Shown here one piece after another: positions 24,134 through 31,409 of a stretch of 37,856 bases of DNA (positions are counted from its first letter, which is position 1; the number at the start of each line of letters is the position of its first letter). This stretch comes from Candidatus Sulfotelmatobacter sp. (lineage in GTDB: Bacteria > Acidobacteriota > Terriglobia > Terriglobales > Acidobacteriaceae): NCBI GenBank assembly GCA_030041215.1, contig JASHOH010000197.1:1-37856 (forward strand), in the 5' to 3' direction. Under the pieces are notes generated by a model. It was given only the letters and a program-made list of their open reading frames with translations, was not told the origin of the DNA and did not search any database. Position numbers and translations under genes: made by a program.

Positions 24134-25729
24134 CTACTTGTTGGCGAACTCACTTCTGTGGCGGCTGTAGGAAAAATAAATGATCAGCCCAAGTACCAGC
24201 CATACGATAAAACGAATCCACGTGATGACGGTCAATCCGGTCATTAGGCCGCCGCAGAGGATGATTGAGATCAGCGGAAACAGCGGAACAAATGGTACAC
24301 GGAAAACGCGCTTGCGCTCTGGTTGCGTGCGGCGCAGGATGATCACGCCCAGAGAAACCAGAACAAAGGCGAACAGCGTGCCGATATTGCAGAGATCGGC
24401 GGCGTCGCTAACGGCAAAGATCCCGCCGGGCACACCAACAGCAAAACCAGCGATCCAGGTGGAGTAGTGTGGGGTTTTGAACTTGGCGTGAACCTTGGAG
24501 AACAGGGCGGGGAAAAGGCGGTCGCGCGACATGGCGTACCAGATCCGCGCCTGGCCGTATTGAAAGACCAGTAGCGACGAAATCATGCCCGTGAGCGCGC
24601 CGATCACGATGATTGATCGCGACCAGCGGCTCGCGCCGAGGACTCGCAGCGCGTAGGCGACGGGAGCGTCGGCGGCTTCGCCGGTGACAAACGTGGTGTA
24701 CTTCATCATGCCCAGCAGCACAATCGAAACCCCGACATATAGAATTGTGCAGATGATCAATGAGGCGATGATGCCGAAGGGCAGGTCGCGCTGCGGATCG
24801 CGCGATTCTTCGGCGGCGGTGGAGACGGAATCGAAGCCGATGTAGGTGAAGAAAACAATGGCCCCTCCGGTGACGATGCCGCCGAATCCTGAGGGCGCGA
24901 AGGGCCTCCAATTGGCGGGATTGACCAAAGCTCCCCCCACGACGAGAAACACGAGAATCGCACCGATCTTGATCGCCACCATGATATTGTTGGCTTCAGC
25001 CGATTCGCGGATGCCCCGCACCAGCAGCACGGTGAGAATAAAGATGATGAGAAAGGCAGGGACGTTGAAGTAAGAACCTGTCCAGTGGCCGGACTCCCAT
25101 ACTGGCGTAGACCATTTGTCGGGCAAGTTTATGGCGAACGACGCGAGCTGCGCCTTAGTATAGGCGCTGAAAGCAATGGCCACAGCCACGTTGCTGACGA
25201 CGTATTCGAGGATGAGGTCCCAGCCGATGATCCATGCAAAAATCTCGCCAAGCGTGGCATAGGAATAAGTGTAGGCGCTGCCGGCGATGGGAATCATCGA
25301 CGCCAGCTCGGCGTAGCAAAGGCCGGCAAAGCTGCAGGCTATGGCGACCAGGAAAAAGGAAATCGCGATGGAAGGGCCGGCCGGCGGGCGGCCGTGCATG
25401 AGCACGTGCGCTGTGCCGCCGCCGCGCAGGTAGTTCACGATGATGTCTAGAACTTGGGCATGCAGGATCGAAGGCGCCTGAAAGTACTCCCCCGCAGCCG
25501 CCGTTCCGGTGAGCACGAAAATGCCCGAACCGATCACCGCCCCAATACCGAGCGCCGTCAACGACCACGGCCCAAGCGATTTCTGAAGCCGTTGGCCGGG
25601 GGCTTCGGACTCCGAAATCAGTTTGTCGATGGACTTGCAGCAGAAAAGCTGGTTGTCTGAAGTGCGCACCGGCGAGGCGGGCTCCGTAGTTGTTTGCGAC
25701 AAGTGGTGATTGTCTCCTGAATTCCGCAA
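24134..25729 (-). CDS. APC-superfamily amino acid permease
   Basis: A 531-residue inner-membrane transporter of about twelve helices that probably imports cationic or neutral amino acids. A 50-residue soluble N-terminal part contains SIDKLISESE, followed by the APC consensus SLTALGIGAVIGSGIFVLTG at TM1. Residues of about 80-117, between TM1 and TM2, are a longer loop than in most APC members and include a HGRPPAGPS turn. CYAELASMIPIAGSAYTYSY and SVSTAAEESRDPQRDLP are further family motifs. It is the first gene of the codirectional group running to 20688, which makes amino-acid uptake the likely entry point of that group. Confidence 0.9.
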   Translation of the reverse strand: MRNSGDNHHLSQTTTEPASPVRTSDNQLFCCKSIDKLISESEAPGQRLQKSLGPWSLTALGIGAVIGSGIFVLTGTAAAGEYFQAPSILHAQVLDIIVNYLRGGGTAHVLMHGRPPAGPSIAISFFLVAIACSFAGLCYAELASMIPIAGSAYTYSYATLGEIFAWIIGWDLILEYVVSNVAVAIAFSAYTKAQLASFAINLPDKWSTPVWESGHWTGSYFNVPAFLIIFILTVLLVRGIRESAEANNIMVAIKIGAILVFLVVGGALVNPANWRPFAPSGFGGIVTGGAIVFFTYIGFDSVSTAAEESRDPQRDLPFGIIASLIICTILYVGVSIVLLGMMKYTTFVTGEAADAPVAYALRVLGASRWSRSIIVIGALTGMISSLLVFQYGQARIWYAMSRDRLFPALFSKVHAKFKTPHYSTWIAGFAVGVPGGIFAVSDAADLCNIGTLFAFVLVSLGVIILRRTQPERKRVFRVPFVPLFPLISIILCGGLMTGLTVITWIRFIVWLVLGLIIYFSYSRHRSEFANK

Positions 25730-25739
25730 TTAGCAGGCG

Positions 25740-25801
25740 GCACTTAGCATTTGGCTGATGCTCGTCCTGTGCACAGAGCGACTAGGCCAAATGCCAAGTG
25801 C
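25740..25801. repeat. Inverted repeat downstream of the small basic gene
   Basis: GCACTTAGCATTTGGC (25740-25755) and GCCAAATGCCAAGTGC (25786-25801) pair at 15 of 16 positions around a 30-base loop. The repeat lies between the stop of the 53-residue gene and the permease start on the minus strand and may end or attenuate transcription between them. Confidence 0.55.
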
Positions 25802-25817
25802 TTAATGCCAGGTGCCA

Positions 25818-25979
25818 CTAGCGTTTCGTCTGTCCGCGCGCCATCTTCTTCACCTTGCGTTTCTTGGATCCGCGGGCGTAGTCGCGGGGTTGCAGTGGTT
25901 TTTCGGCCTTGCGCTTTTTGCGCGCGGCACGTTTTGCTTTTTTGCGTTCTTCCTTGCTCAGTGCGGATGTATTTGCCAT
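25818..25979 (-). CDS. Very small, highly basic protein (53 residues)
   Basis: An ATG at 25979 opens a frame of 53 codons ending with TAG at 25818-25820. The protein starts MANTSALSKEERKKAKRA and is more than 40 percent Lys plus Arg, with runs such as ARKKRK, GSKKRK and VKKMARGQ. There is no hydrophobic core, so it is probably disordered alone and binds nucleic acid, the ribosome or another polyanion. I recognise no family. The clean frame with Lys/Arg codon choice (AAG, AAA, CGC) and a plausible protein N-terminus argue that it is real. A longer frame on the same strand through this region has no protein-like character. It sits between pcrA and the permease gene. Confidence 0.6.
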   Translation of the reverse strand: MANTSALSKEERKKAKRAARKKRKAEKPLQPRDYARGSKKRKVKKMARGQTKR

Positions 25980-25992
25980 GAACCCACTTTCG

Positions 25993-26091
25993 ATTTTGTA
26001 ATTTGGTAATCGGGGAATTTGGTAATTTGAAACGCCTTTTGGGGTGTCGATTTAAAACTTGCAAAATTACCCGATTACAAAATTATCAAAT
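25993..26091. repeat. AT-rich inverted repeat after pcrA
   Basis: Arms 25993-26022 and 26062-26091 match at about 25 of 30 positions when one is reverse-complemented. They consist of units of AATTTGGTAAT and TAATCGGG. They lie immediately after the pcrA stop on the minus strand and before the small basic gene. The low GC stands out against the surrounding sequence. Confidence 0.6.
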
Positions 26092-26096
26092 TGACC

Positions 26097-28811
26097 TCAG
26101 GCTCGTTCCAGCTGCGCAAACTTTTCCACCAGCTTCTTCAAGCCGAAGCGAGGAAATTGTACCGTAATCTTGGCATCTTCGCCTTCTCCCTCGCGGCGAA
26201 AAACCGTGCCCTCGCCATATTTCGGATGGCGGACCTTTTGGCCGGGACGGAATCCGCGCTTGCCGGAAGGCACTTCGACCGGCGGTTTGGAAAGCGTGAA
26301 TTTCTTTCCGCGCGAGGCGAAGAACTCGGCGATGTTTTCGATGGAGTTGTAATGCGAGGCAGCCGCTTGCTTTTCTCCGCTGGACGGCCGAGGGCTACGC
26401 GGACCTTGCCAACTCAGGCTTTGATCTTCGTCTTCGTAGGAGTAGTGTGAGCCTGGAAGAGCCGCAGGACTTCGTCCTGCCGGACCCCTCGAGTTCGCTC
26501 GGGGCAGGCCTTCGAGGGCGGCCGTCCCTACACGGACACTGCTGGAACGCCGCGTTCCCAACTCTTCAATCAACTGGATCGGCACTTCTTCGAGAAAGCG
26601 CGAGGGTACGCTCGCTTCGGGCAGATCGGTGCCGTATCTGCGGCGGTAGACAGCGCGCGTAAGAATAAGTTGATCCATTGCTCTCGTCATCCCGACGTAG
26701 CAAAGGCGGCGCTCTTCTTCGATATCGTCGGGCTCGAGCATAGTGCGCGAGTGCGGGAAGAGGCCTTCTTCAAGGCCGCTGAGAAAAACAAGCGGGAATT
26801 CGAGACCTTTGGCTGCGTGCAGGCTCATGAGCGTCACCTGCGCGCGTTCGTCATAGTCGTCAGCATCGCTGATGAGTGCGGCGTGATCGAGAAACTGATC
26901 GAGGGTTTCGCCGCGGTCGCGGGAGTCCATGGCGGCGTTGACGAGTTCGCGGAGATTTTCGATGCGCGAGTAGGACTCGGGCGTGTCTTCTTCTTCGAGC
27001 AGCTTGATGTAGCCAGTGCGGTCAATGAGAAATTTGAGCAGGTCGGCGGTTGAGACGGTCGCGCCGTTCGCGAGGTTGGGGAGCGGGCGAGACGCCTGCT
27101 CGACAGCCGGCGGGACGCCGGCGCTCCGGTCTTCTGCTACTTCGTTGCTGTCGCTGCTTTCGTCGTTGTCGCTTCCAAAACCGAAGGATGTGTTGCTGAA
27201 TTCGGCAGGATTAAAGGCGGTGGCGTCGTTGTTATCGGCGAAAGACGGCGGGACTTCGCTCCGTCGGACAGCCGATGGCGCCTCCCCCCACATGGCCTCT
27301 GCTGCTTCAGGCGTGCCCGCCGATTCTTCCAGTTGTTCGGCAAACCTTCCTGCCTGCATGGCGCGGGCATCTTCGATCAGTTGCTGAAAACTTTTCAGCG
27401 CAGTTACTGCACGCTGAGGAAGCAACTGCCGGCTGATGGCTTCTCCGATGGCGCCCCACAATGAAAGTCCCGTTTCGAGCGCAATGCGCTCCAAAGTTTC
27501 AAGCGTTCCTTTGCCAATTCCGCGGGCGGGAGTGTTGATCACGCGCAGCAGCGCGATCGAATCTTCGGGGTTCTGAATGACTTTCAGATACGAGATTATG
27601 TCTTTGATTTCGGCCCGCTCGTAGAACGAGAAACCGCCGACTACGTGATACTTCAGGTTGTAGCGCCGCATGGCTTCTTCAAAGAGCCGTGATTGAGAGT
27701 TGGTTCGATACAGCACGGCAGCCCGGGGAGTCTCGTCACGCCCGTTCGCCTCCCGCAGATAGCGGGCGATTGAATCGGCCACAAATAGAGCTTCATTCTC
27801 TCCGTCGGGAGCTTCGTAGTATCCGATCTTTGTGCCGCCCTGGCGCGATGTCCAAAGATTTTTCCCTTTGCGGCGGACGTTGTTGGCCACCACCCCTGAC
27901 GCCGCCTGCAGAATATTTTGAGTAGAGCGGTAGTTCTGTTCCAGGCGGATAACCTTGGCCTCGGGGAAATCCACCTCGAATTCGAGAATGTTGCGAATGT
28001 CGGCCCCGCGCCAGGAGTAGATCGACTGATCTTCGTCTCCGACCGCGCATACGTTGTGCCGCGTGCCGGCGAGCAGAAGCATGAGTTCGTATTGCGGGCG
28101 GTTCGTGTCCTGATATTCGTCGATGAGCAGATATTGGAACCGGCGATTGTAATATTCGCGAACTTCTGACGACGTCTTCAGCAGCCGCACGGTTTCGAGA
28201 AGCAAGTCATCGAAATCGAGCGCATTCGCGCGGCGCAGTTCTTTTCTGTACTCCTCATACAGGTGCGCGATCTTCTCGTTCTTGGGATCGGCCGATTGCA
28301 GATAAAGCTCCTGGGGATCGAGCATGTGGTTCTTCGCCCACGAAATTCGTCCCAAGACGATGCGCGGCGTGAGTTGTTTGTCGTCCAGGCCAAGCCGCTT
28401 CATAATCGACTTGACGACGGATTGCTGATCGGCCTCGTCGTAGATGATGAATTTCTTGGTATGCCCGATCGGCGGTTGGCCCGGTGTGGTTGACGGAATC
28501 TGAAGAGATTCGATATCGCGGCGCAGCACGCGGACGCAGAAGGAATGAAATGTAGAGATGACTGGCTTGGCGATGCTCAGGCCGCCAACCAGCTTTTCGA
28601 CGCGCTCGCTCATTTCGGCGGCGGCTTTGTTGGTGAAGGTCATCGCCAAGATGGATTCCGGCATCACGCCCAAATTCTCGATGAGATGGGCGACGCGGTA
28701 GGTGATGACGCGCGTTTTTCCGCTGCCAGCGCCGGCCAGAATCAGCACTGGACCTTCGGTGGTTTCAACGGCCTCGCGCTGCTGCGGATTCAATTGATCG
28801 AGAAAGGACAA
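26097..28811 (-). CDS. pcrA: UvrD/PcrA-type DNA helicase with repeat-derived insertions
   Basis: A 904-residue SF1A 3'-5' helicase, longer than the usual 720-780. It carries the Q motif LNPQQREAV, Walker A GAGSGKT (27-33), motif II with DEYQDTN, motif III GDEDQSIYSWRGAD, motif IV EQNYRST, motif V VTLMSLHAAKGLEFP, and motif VI EERRLCYVGMTRA. The C-terminus (GQKVRHPKYGEGTVFRREGEGE) is the Tudor-like RNA-polymerase-binding domain of PcrA. It acts in repair and in removing stalled polymerase. Residues of about 500-590 and 760-800 hold extra low-complexity sequence encoded partly by palindromic repeats (27244-27265, 27106-27122, 26464-26504). All helicase motifs are intact. The start gives MSFLDQLNPQQREAV, as in the family. 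Confidence 0.95.
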   Translation of the reverse strand: MSFLDQLNPQQREAVETTEGPVLILAGAGSGKTRVITYRVAHLIENLGVMPESILAMTFTNKAAAEMSERVEKLVGGLSIAKPVISTFHSFCVRVLRRDIESLQIPSTTPGQPPIGHTKKFIIYDEADQQSVVKSIMKRLGLDDKQLTPRIVLGRISWAKNHMLDPQELYLQSADPKNEKIAHLYEEYRKELRRANALDFDDLLLETVRLLKTSSEVREYYNRRFQYLLIDEYQDTNRPQYELMLLLAGTRHNVCAVGDEDQSIYSWRGADIRNILEFEVDFPEAKVIRLEQNYRSTQNILQAASGVVANNVRRKGKNLWTSRQGGTKIGYYEAPDGENEALFVADSIARYLREANGRDETPRAAVLYRTNSQSRLFEEAMRRYNLKYHVVGGFSFYERAEIKDIISYLKVIQNPEDSIALLRVINTPARGIGKGTLETLERIALETGLSLWGAIGEAISRQLLPQRAVTALKSFQQLIEDARAMQAGRFAEQLEESAGTPEAAEAMWGEAPSAVRRSEVPPSFADNNDATAFNPAEFSNTSFGFGSDNDESSDSNEVAEDRSAGVPPAVEQASRPLPNLANGATVSTADLLKFLIDRTGYIKLLEEEDTPESYSRIENLRELVNAAMDSRDRGETLDQFLDHAALISDADDYDERAQVTLMSLHAAKGLEFPLVFLSGLEEGLFPHSRTMLEPDDIEEERRLCYVGMTRAMDQLILTRAVYRRRYGTDLPEASVPSRFLEEVPIQLIEELGTRRSSSVRVGTAALEGLPRANSRGPAGRSPAALPGSHYSYEDEDQSLSWQGPRSPRPSSGEKQAAASHYNSIENIAEFFASRGKKFTLSKPPVEVPSGKRGFRPGQKVRHPKYGEGTVFRREGEGEDAKITVQFPRFGLKKLVEKFAQLERA
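26464..26504. repeat. Palindromic repeat pair inside pcrA (3' part)
   Basis: GCAGGAC (26464-26470) and GTCCTGC (26474-26480) form a perfect 7-bp stem with a TTC loop. Immediately after, 26485-26504 has CCCC-T-CGAG and CTCGGGG around TTCG. Both are read through within the helicase frame, giving the Gly/Pro/Arg/Ala-rich stretch near residues 766-788. Confidence 0.65.
27106..27122. repeat. Palindromic repeat inside pcrA (SAGVPPA copy)
   Basis: GCCGGCG (27106-27112) and CGCCGGC (27116-27122) form a perfect 7-bp stem with a GGA loop, flanked by GACGCCTGCTCGACA. In the helicase frame it encodes the SAGVPPAVEQASRP peptide near residue 563. Confidence 0.65.
27244..27265. repeat. Palindromic repeat inside pcrA (RRSEVPP copy)
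   Basis: GACGG (27244-27248) and CCGTC (27261-27265) bracket CGGGACTTCGCT, a sequence whose GGACTTCG core also occurs in the copy at 26464-26480. In frame it encodes RRSEVPPSF near residues 516-524. Confidence 0.5.
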
Positions 28812-28889
28812 TGCGGGAGTGGCTCCGGAGTTGCTGCTTCGATTTTACAGGATTAATATCCGCCACCTCGAGACCGCGGTCATGCGAGC

Positions 28890-29735
28890 TCACACCCAGG
28901 CTCCGATCAAATCTGCTAAGCCACCGCGCACGCACAAGCCATCGGCACGCCCCTTGAAATAGCGCTCGTTGAGTTGCTCCCCCTGCAGAAGCTCGACTCG
29001 GCGAAACCCCAGGCTTCTCAGTTCCTTCTGCAATTCTGCTGGATCGAAAAACAGTTGAAATGGCTCACCCGCCGCGGCCACGCGGTTGGCGATTACCTCC
29101 AGCGCCAGCCTTTGCCCGAAGTTGAGCAGCTCGCGGTCGACAGCAAAATCAAAGACCACCCCGCTGCCCGCAGGCATTCTCGCAATGAAGCCGAAAGTCG
29201 CCATACATGCCGGGTGCGTGAGATATGGCGTCACCCCCAGCCACGAAAAGAAGGACGCTGCGTTTAGGGCGAATCCGGCTAGTCGCAAAGCATCCGCCAG
29301 CGTTTGCCTTTCGAAATCCACGGGAACAAACGTCATTGATTGCGGGATCGCGATGCCGGCCTCCTGCAGCCGTTCGCGCTTCCATGCCTGCGTGGCCGGG
29401 TGATCAACCTCGAATACCCGCAAAACAGGGTGAGGACTGCGGCAGGAGAATGTATCAAGGCCCGCACCGAGCACTACGTATTGCGCCACGCCGGCCGCGA
29501 CGGCGCGGGCGAGTTCGTCTTCGGCGTAGCGGCTGCGCGCGACCATGAAAGCTCGGAATGCACGCGCAAAACGACTGCTTTCCCCCGGTCCTGATTGCAG
29601 TTTGGTCGCCGCTTCGCTGCCAACAATGCGTAGTGCCAGCGGATCGTCGAGCACACAGGGGCGGTCGAAAAGCTGATGCGCTGCACGCCGCACTGCTACG
29701 CGCTGCGCTGTTCGGCTGAACCTGTCCTCATGCAT
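28890..29735 (-). CDS. SAM-dependent methyltransferase, leucine-carboxyl-methyltransferase-like
   Basis: A 281-residue cytosolic methyltransferase of the PPM/LCMT-like (TIGR00027) family. The N-terminus has TAQRVAVRRAAHQLFD and DDPLALRIVG, both family signatures. The SAM-binding motif is YVVLGAGLDTFSCR, followed by FEVDHPATQAWKRERL with the acidic residue that holds the ribose. A later SFFSWLGVTPYLT is also typical. Substrates are unknown for most of this family; the large actinobacterial relatives may modify polyketides or lipids. It lies 15 bases downstream of the DUF971 gene on the same strand, so the two are probably one unit. Confidence 0.9.
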   Translation of the reverse strand: MHEDRFSRTAQRVAVRRAAHQLFDRPCVLDDPLALRIVGSEAATKLQSGPGESSRFARAFRAFMVARSRYAEDELARAVAAGVAQYVVLGAGLDTFSCRSPHPVLRVFEVDHPATQAWKRERLQEAGIAIPQSMTFVPVDFERQTLADALRLAGFALNAASFFSWLGVTPYLTHPACMATFGFIARMPAGSGVVFDFAVDRELLNFGQRLALEVIANRVAAAGEPFQLFFDPAELQKELRSLGFRRVELLQGEQLNERYFKGRADGLCVRGGLADLIGAWV

Positions 29736-29750
29736 CGGAGCGCCTCGGCC

Positions 29751-30140
29751 CTACTCGCCCAGCCGCGTAATCCGGCACTCTTCACACGGGCAAACTTCGC
29801 GAAGAAACTTCCAGGAATAAATCCCCAAATCGTGGCCGTCATTCCACTTGAACCGAATCGCGTACTTGCCCATACCTTCTGCCGAAACCGGCTTGGCCGC
29901 AGGTTTGAACATAGGCAGTGCGCCAGGAGCAGGTTTGGCCGGCTCTCCCGGTTTGCGCCTGGTTTTCTCGCGCTCCTCGTTGCACATGGCGCAGGGGCAA
30001 GCGTCGCGGAGGAAGACAAAGGAGTAGTGGGAAAGGTGCCCGTCACCCCATTCGATGTCCACGCCGGTTCCAGCGGTAATGTTCACTTTGACCGATTTGG
30101 GGTCGGTCGCCGCAGCGGGCGCCTGTAGCGGGGACTGCAT
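29751..30140 (-). CDS. DUF971 protein with two CPCxxC motifs
   Basis: The start chosen is ATG 30140, giving 129 residues; the frame is open 24 codons upstream without family similarity. The protein consists of two similar halves. Each has W-x-DGH followed by a Y-S segment, an FLR motif and a cysteine cluster: CPCAMC at 48-53 and CPCEEC at 117-122. This is the DUF971/GBBH-like fold, a domain also found fused to Mrp/ApbC Fe-S carriers and at the start of gamma-butyrobetaine hydroxylase, where it binds zinc. The linker between halves is Pro/Lys-rich. A role in metal or Fe-S handling is likely but not shown. It is followed after 15 bases by the methyltransferase gene. Confidence 0.85.
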   Translation of the reverse strand: MQSPLQAPAAATDPKSVKVNITAGTGVDIEWGDGHLSHYSFVFLRDACPCAMCNEEREKTRRKPGEPAKPAPGALPMFKPAAKPVSAEGMGKYAIRFKWNDGHDLGIYSWKFLREVCPCEECRITRLGE

Positions 30141-30228
30141 GAATTCAGTATCGCATACAGGACTGCCCCTGGCTGATAGCGCAACGCATCCGCAGTAGAA
30201 GTTACGTTGCAACCGGTACGAGCGGGCG

Positions 30229-30375
30229 CTAGTGAGTGGCGGTCGAATTAGTTGAACTGGTCTTGGGAGTGGTCACAACGCCTACGGCAAGACCGCCGAT
30301 CGCTCCCGCCAATATCCCCATCAAAATCAGAACCAAAGAGCTTTCTACCAGCGTCTTTTTCCCGCGTTTCCACAT
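30229..30375 (-). CDS. Tiny single-pass membrane protein (48 residues)
   Basis: An ATG at 30375 opens a 48-codon frame ending TAG at 30229-30231. The product has a basic start (MWKRGKKTL), one hydrophobic helix of about 25 residues that includes GILAGAIGGLAVGV, and a Thr/Ser-rich tail (PKTSSTNSTATH). By the positive-inside rule the N-terminus is cytosolic. GGGGGA lies just before the ATG, although the spacing is short. I recognise no family. The helix is rich in Gly at small-residue spacing, which often favours packing with another helix. The gene lies between the DUF971 gene and the region upstream of rpmB. Confidence 0.5.
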   Translation of the reverse strand: MWKRGKKTLVESSLVLILMGILAGAIGGLAVGVVTTPKTSSTNSTATH

Positions 30376-30532
30376 AAATCCCCCAAAACACCAGAAATCA
30401 ACGCTATTTTACCAGACCTGAAATCGGTCTTCATGCCACCTTCGTGCCATAGCGCTTTTGACGCTCGCGATTCAACAGCATAATTGAAAGTGGACGAATT
30501 CCGCGGTATGAGATTCGTCAAAGGAGCTCGAG

Positions 30533-30544
30533 ATCCTGTAAAAT
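30533..30544 (+). promoter_or_regulatory. Possible -10 region for rpmB
   Basis: ATCCTGTAAAAT ends with a TAAAAT hexamer (30539-30544) that is 40 bases before the rpmB ATG. The identical 12 bases lie upstream of pcrA on the other strand (28842-28853). No good -35 box is seen at either. Confidence 0.3.
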
Positions 30545-30583
30545 TAAGGTTTTGTTACAGCATCTGAAAGGATCGAAGCACTC

Positions 30584-30772
30584 ATGCCACAGCAGTGTGA
30601 AATCTGCGGCAAGAAGCCGCAATCGGGAAGCCGCATCAGCCACGCGCACAACGTAACCAAGCGCCGCTGGAATGTAAATCTCCGCTCCGTACACGCCCGT
30701 GTGGGTGCGACGACAAGGCGCATGCGCGTCTGTGCCGCGTGCCTGCGCAGCGGCAAAGTGGTGAAGGCGTAA
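30584..30772 (+). CDS. rpmB: 50S ribosomal protein L28, zinc-binding form
   Basis: A 62-residue ribosomal protein of the large subunit. It shows the L28 signature SGSRISHAHNVTKRRWNVNL and RVGATTRRMRVCAACLRSGKV. Cys5-x2-Cys8 and Cys50-x2-Cys53 make it the zinc-containing (C+) paralogue type; in organisms with two L28 genes the C- form replaces it under zinc limitation. The gene is monocistronic here, with rpmG not adjacent. AAAGGA lies 11 bases before the ATG. A gap of 208 bases upstream holds the probable promoter. Confidence 0.95.
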   Translation: MPQQCEICGKKPQSGSRISHAHNVTKRRWNVNLRSVHARVGATTRRMRVCAACLRSGKVVKA

Positions 30773-30878
30773 ACGCTTCACTGCCAAGAGCACGCAGAAC
30801 GCCGAGCAATCTGGAATTTGGCGGTTGGCAGCTCTCCCCAGTGTGCACCCGTCTCGCCGAAACTGATAGCGGTGTTGA

Positions 30879-31334
30879 CTACTGCACTCCTAACAACTGT
30901 ACGTCGAAGATCAGGGTGGCGTTCGGCGGAATCGCTCCAGGGTAGCCTTGCGCTCCGTAGGCGAGTGAAGGCGGAATGCGCAACTGGCGTTTGCCGCCAA
31001 CTCTCATTCCCGCCACGCCTTCTTCCCATCCTTTGATCACTTCCCCATTGCCGATGGTGAAGTCAAATGGAGTTCCCGCATCGACCGAGCTGTCGAATTT
31101 CTTCCCATTCGTTAACCAGCCGGTGTAGTGGACCCGGACGTGGCTGCCTTCTTTTGCGGTCTGGCCCGTGCCTACGCGGATGTCCCAGTATTGAAGCCCG
31201 GAATCAGTTTTCACGCCCGGTCCCGTGACCTTGGTTGGAGCGCTGGTGTCAGTTTTCGGTTTCTGGTTGCCGGTTTGTGCTGCCGCACACAAAGTCAGGG
31301 TGAGCAAAACAAGAACGGCGTAGAACTTTCTCAT
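30879..31334 (-). CDS. Exported FKBP-type peptidyl-prolyl isomerase
   Basis: A 151-residue protein with a signal peptide (about 1-20, ending LCAAAQ) and one FKBP domain (about 50-151). The isomerase pocket is complete: VHYTGWLTNGKKFDSS, FDFTIGNGEVIKGWEEGVAGM, and RIPPSLAYGAQGY then PPNATLIFDVQLL. It would help fold proteins in the periplasm. AGGAGG (31344-31349) is 9 bases before the ATG at 31334; a GTG one codon upstream (31337) is equally spaced for initiation. The gene is alone on this strand between rpmB and the epoxide hydrolase. Confidence 0.93.
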   Translation of the reverse strand: MRKFYAVLVLLTLTLCAAAQTGNQKPKTDTSAPTKVTGPGVKTDSGLQYWDIRVGTGQTAKEGSHVRVHYTGWLTNGKKFDSSVDAGTPFDFTIGNGEVIKGWEEGVAGMRVGGKRQLRIPPSLAYGAQGYPGAIPPNATLIFDVQLLGVQ

Positions 31335-31409
31335 CACTCGTAACCTCCTGGCATTATCTTAATTCGTAGGAAGGCGCGGGCGGGGCATTGGTTTCCTCGG
31401 AACGTCCCG

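Noticed and set aside
24134-25729. Long loop between TM1 and TM2 of the APC permease as another repeat insertion
   Set aside because: It has no clear palindrome in the DNA, and I recall similar loops in acidobacterial homologues, so it is probably a family feature.
25744-26064. 106-codon minus frame over the same place as the 53-residue basic protein
   Set aside because: It runs through inverted repeats at both ends and has no start signal; the shorter frame has the better N-terminus and composition.
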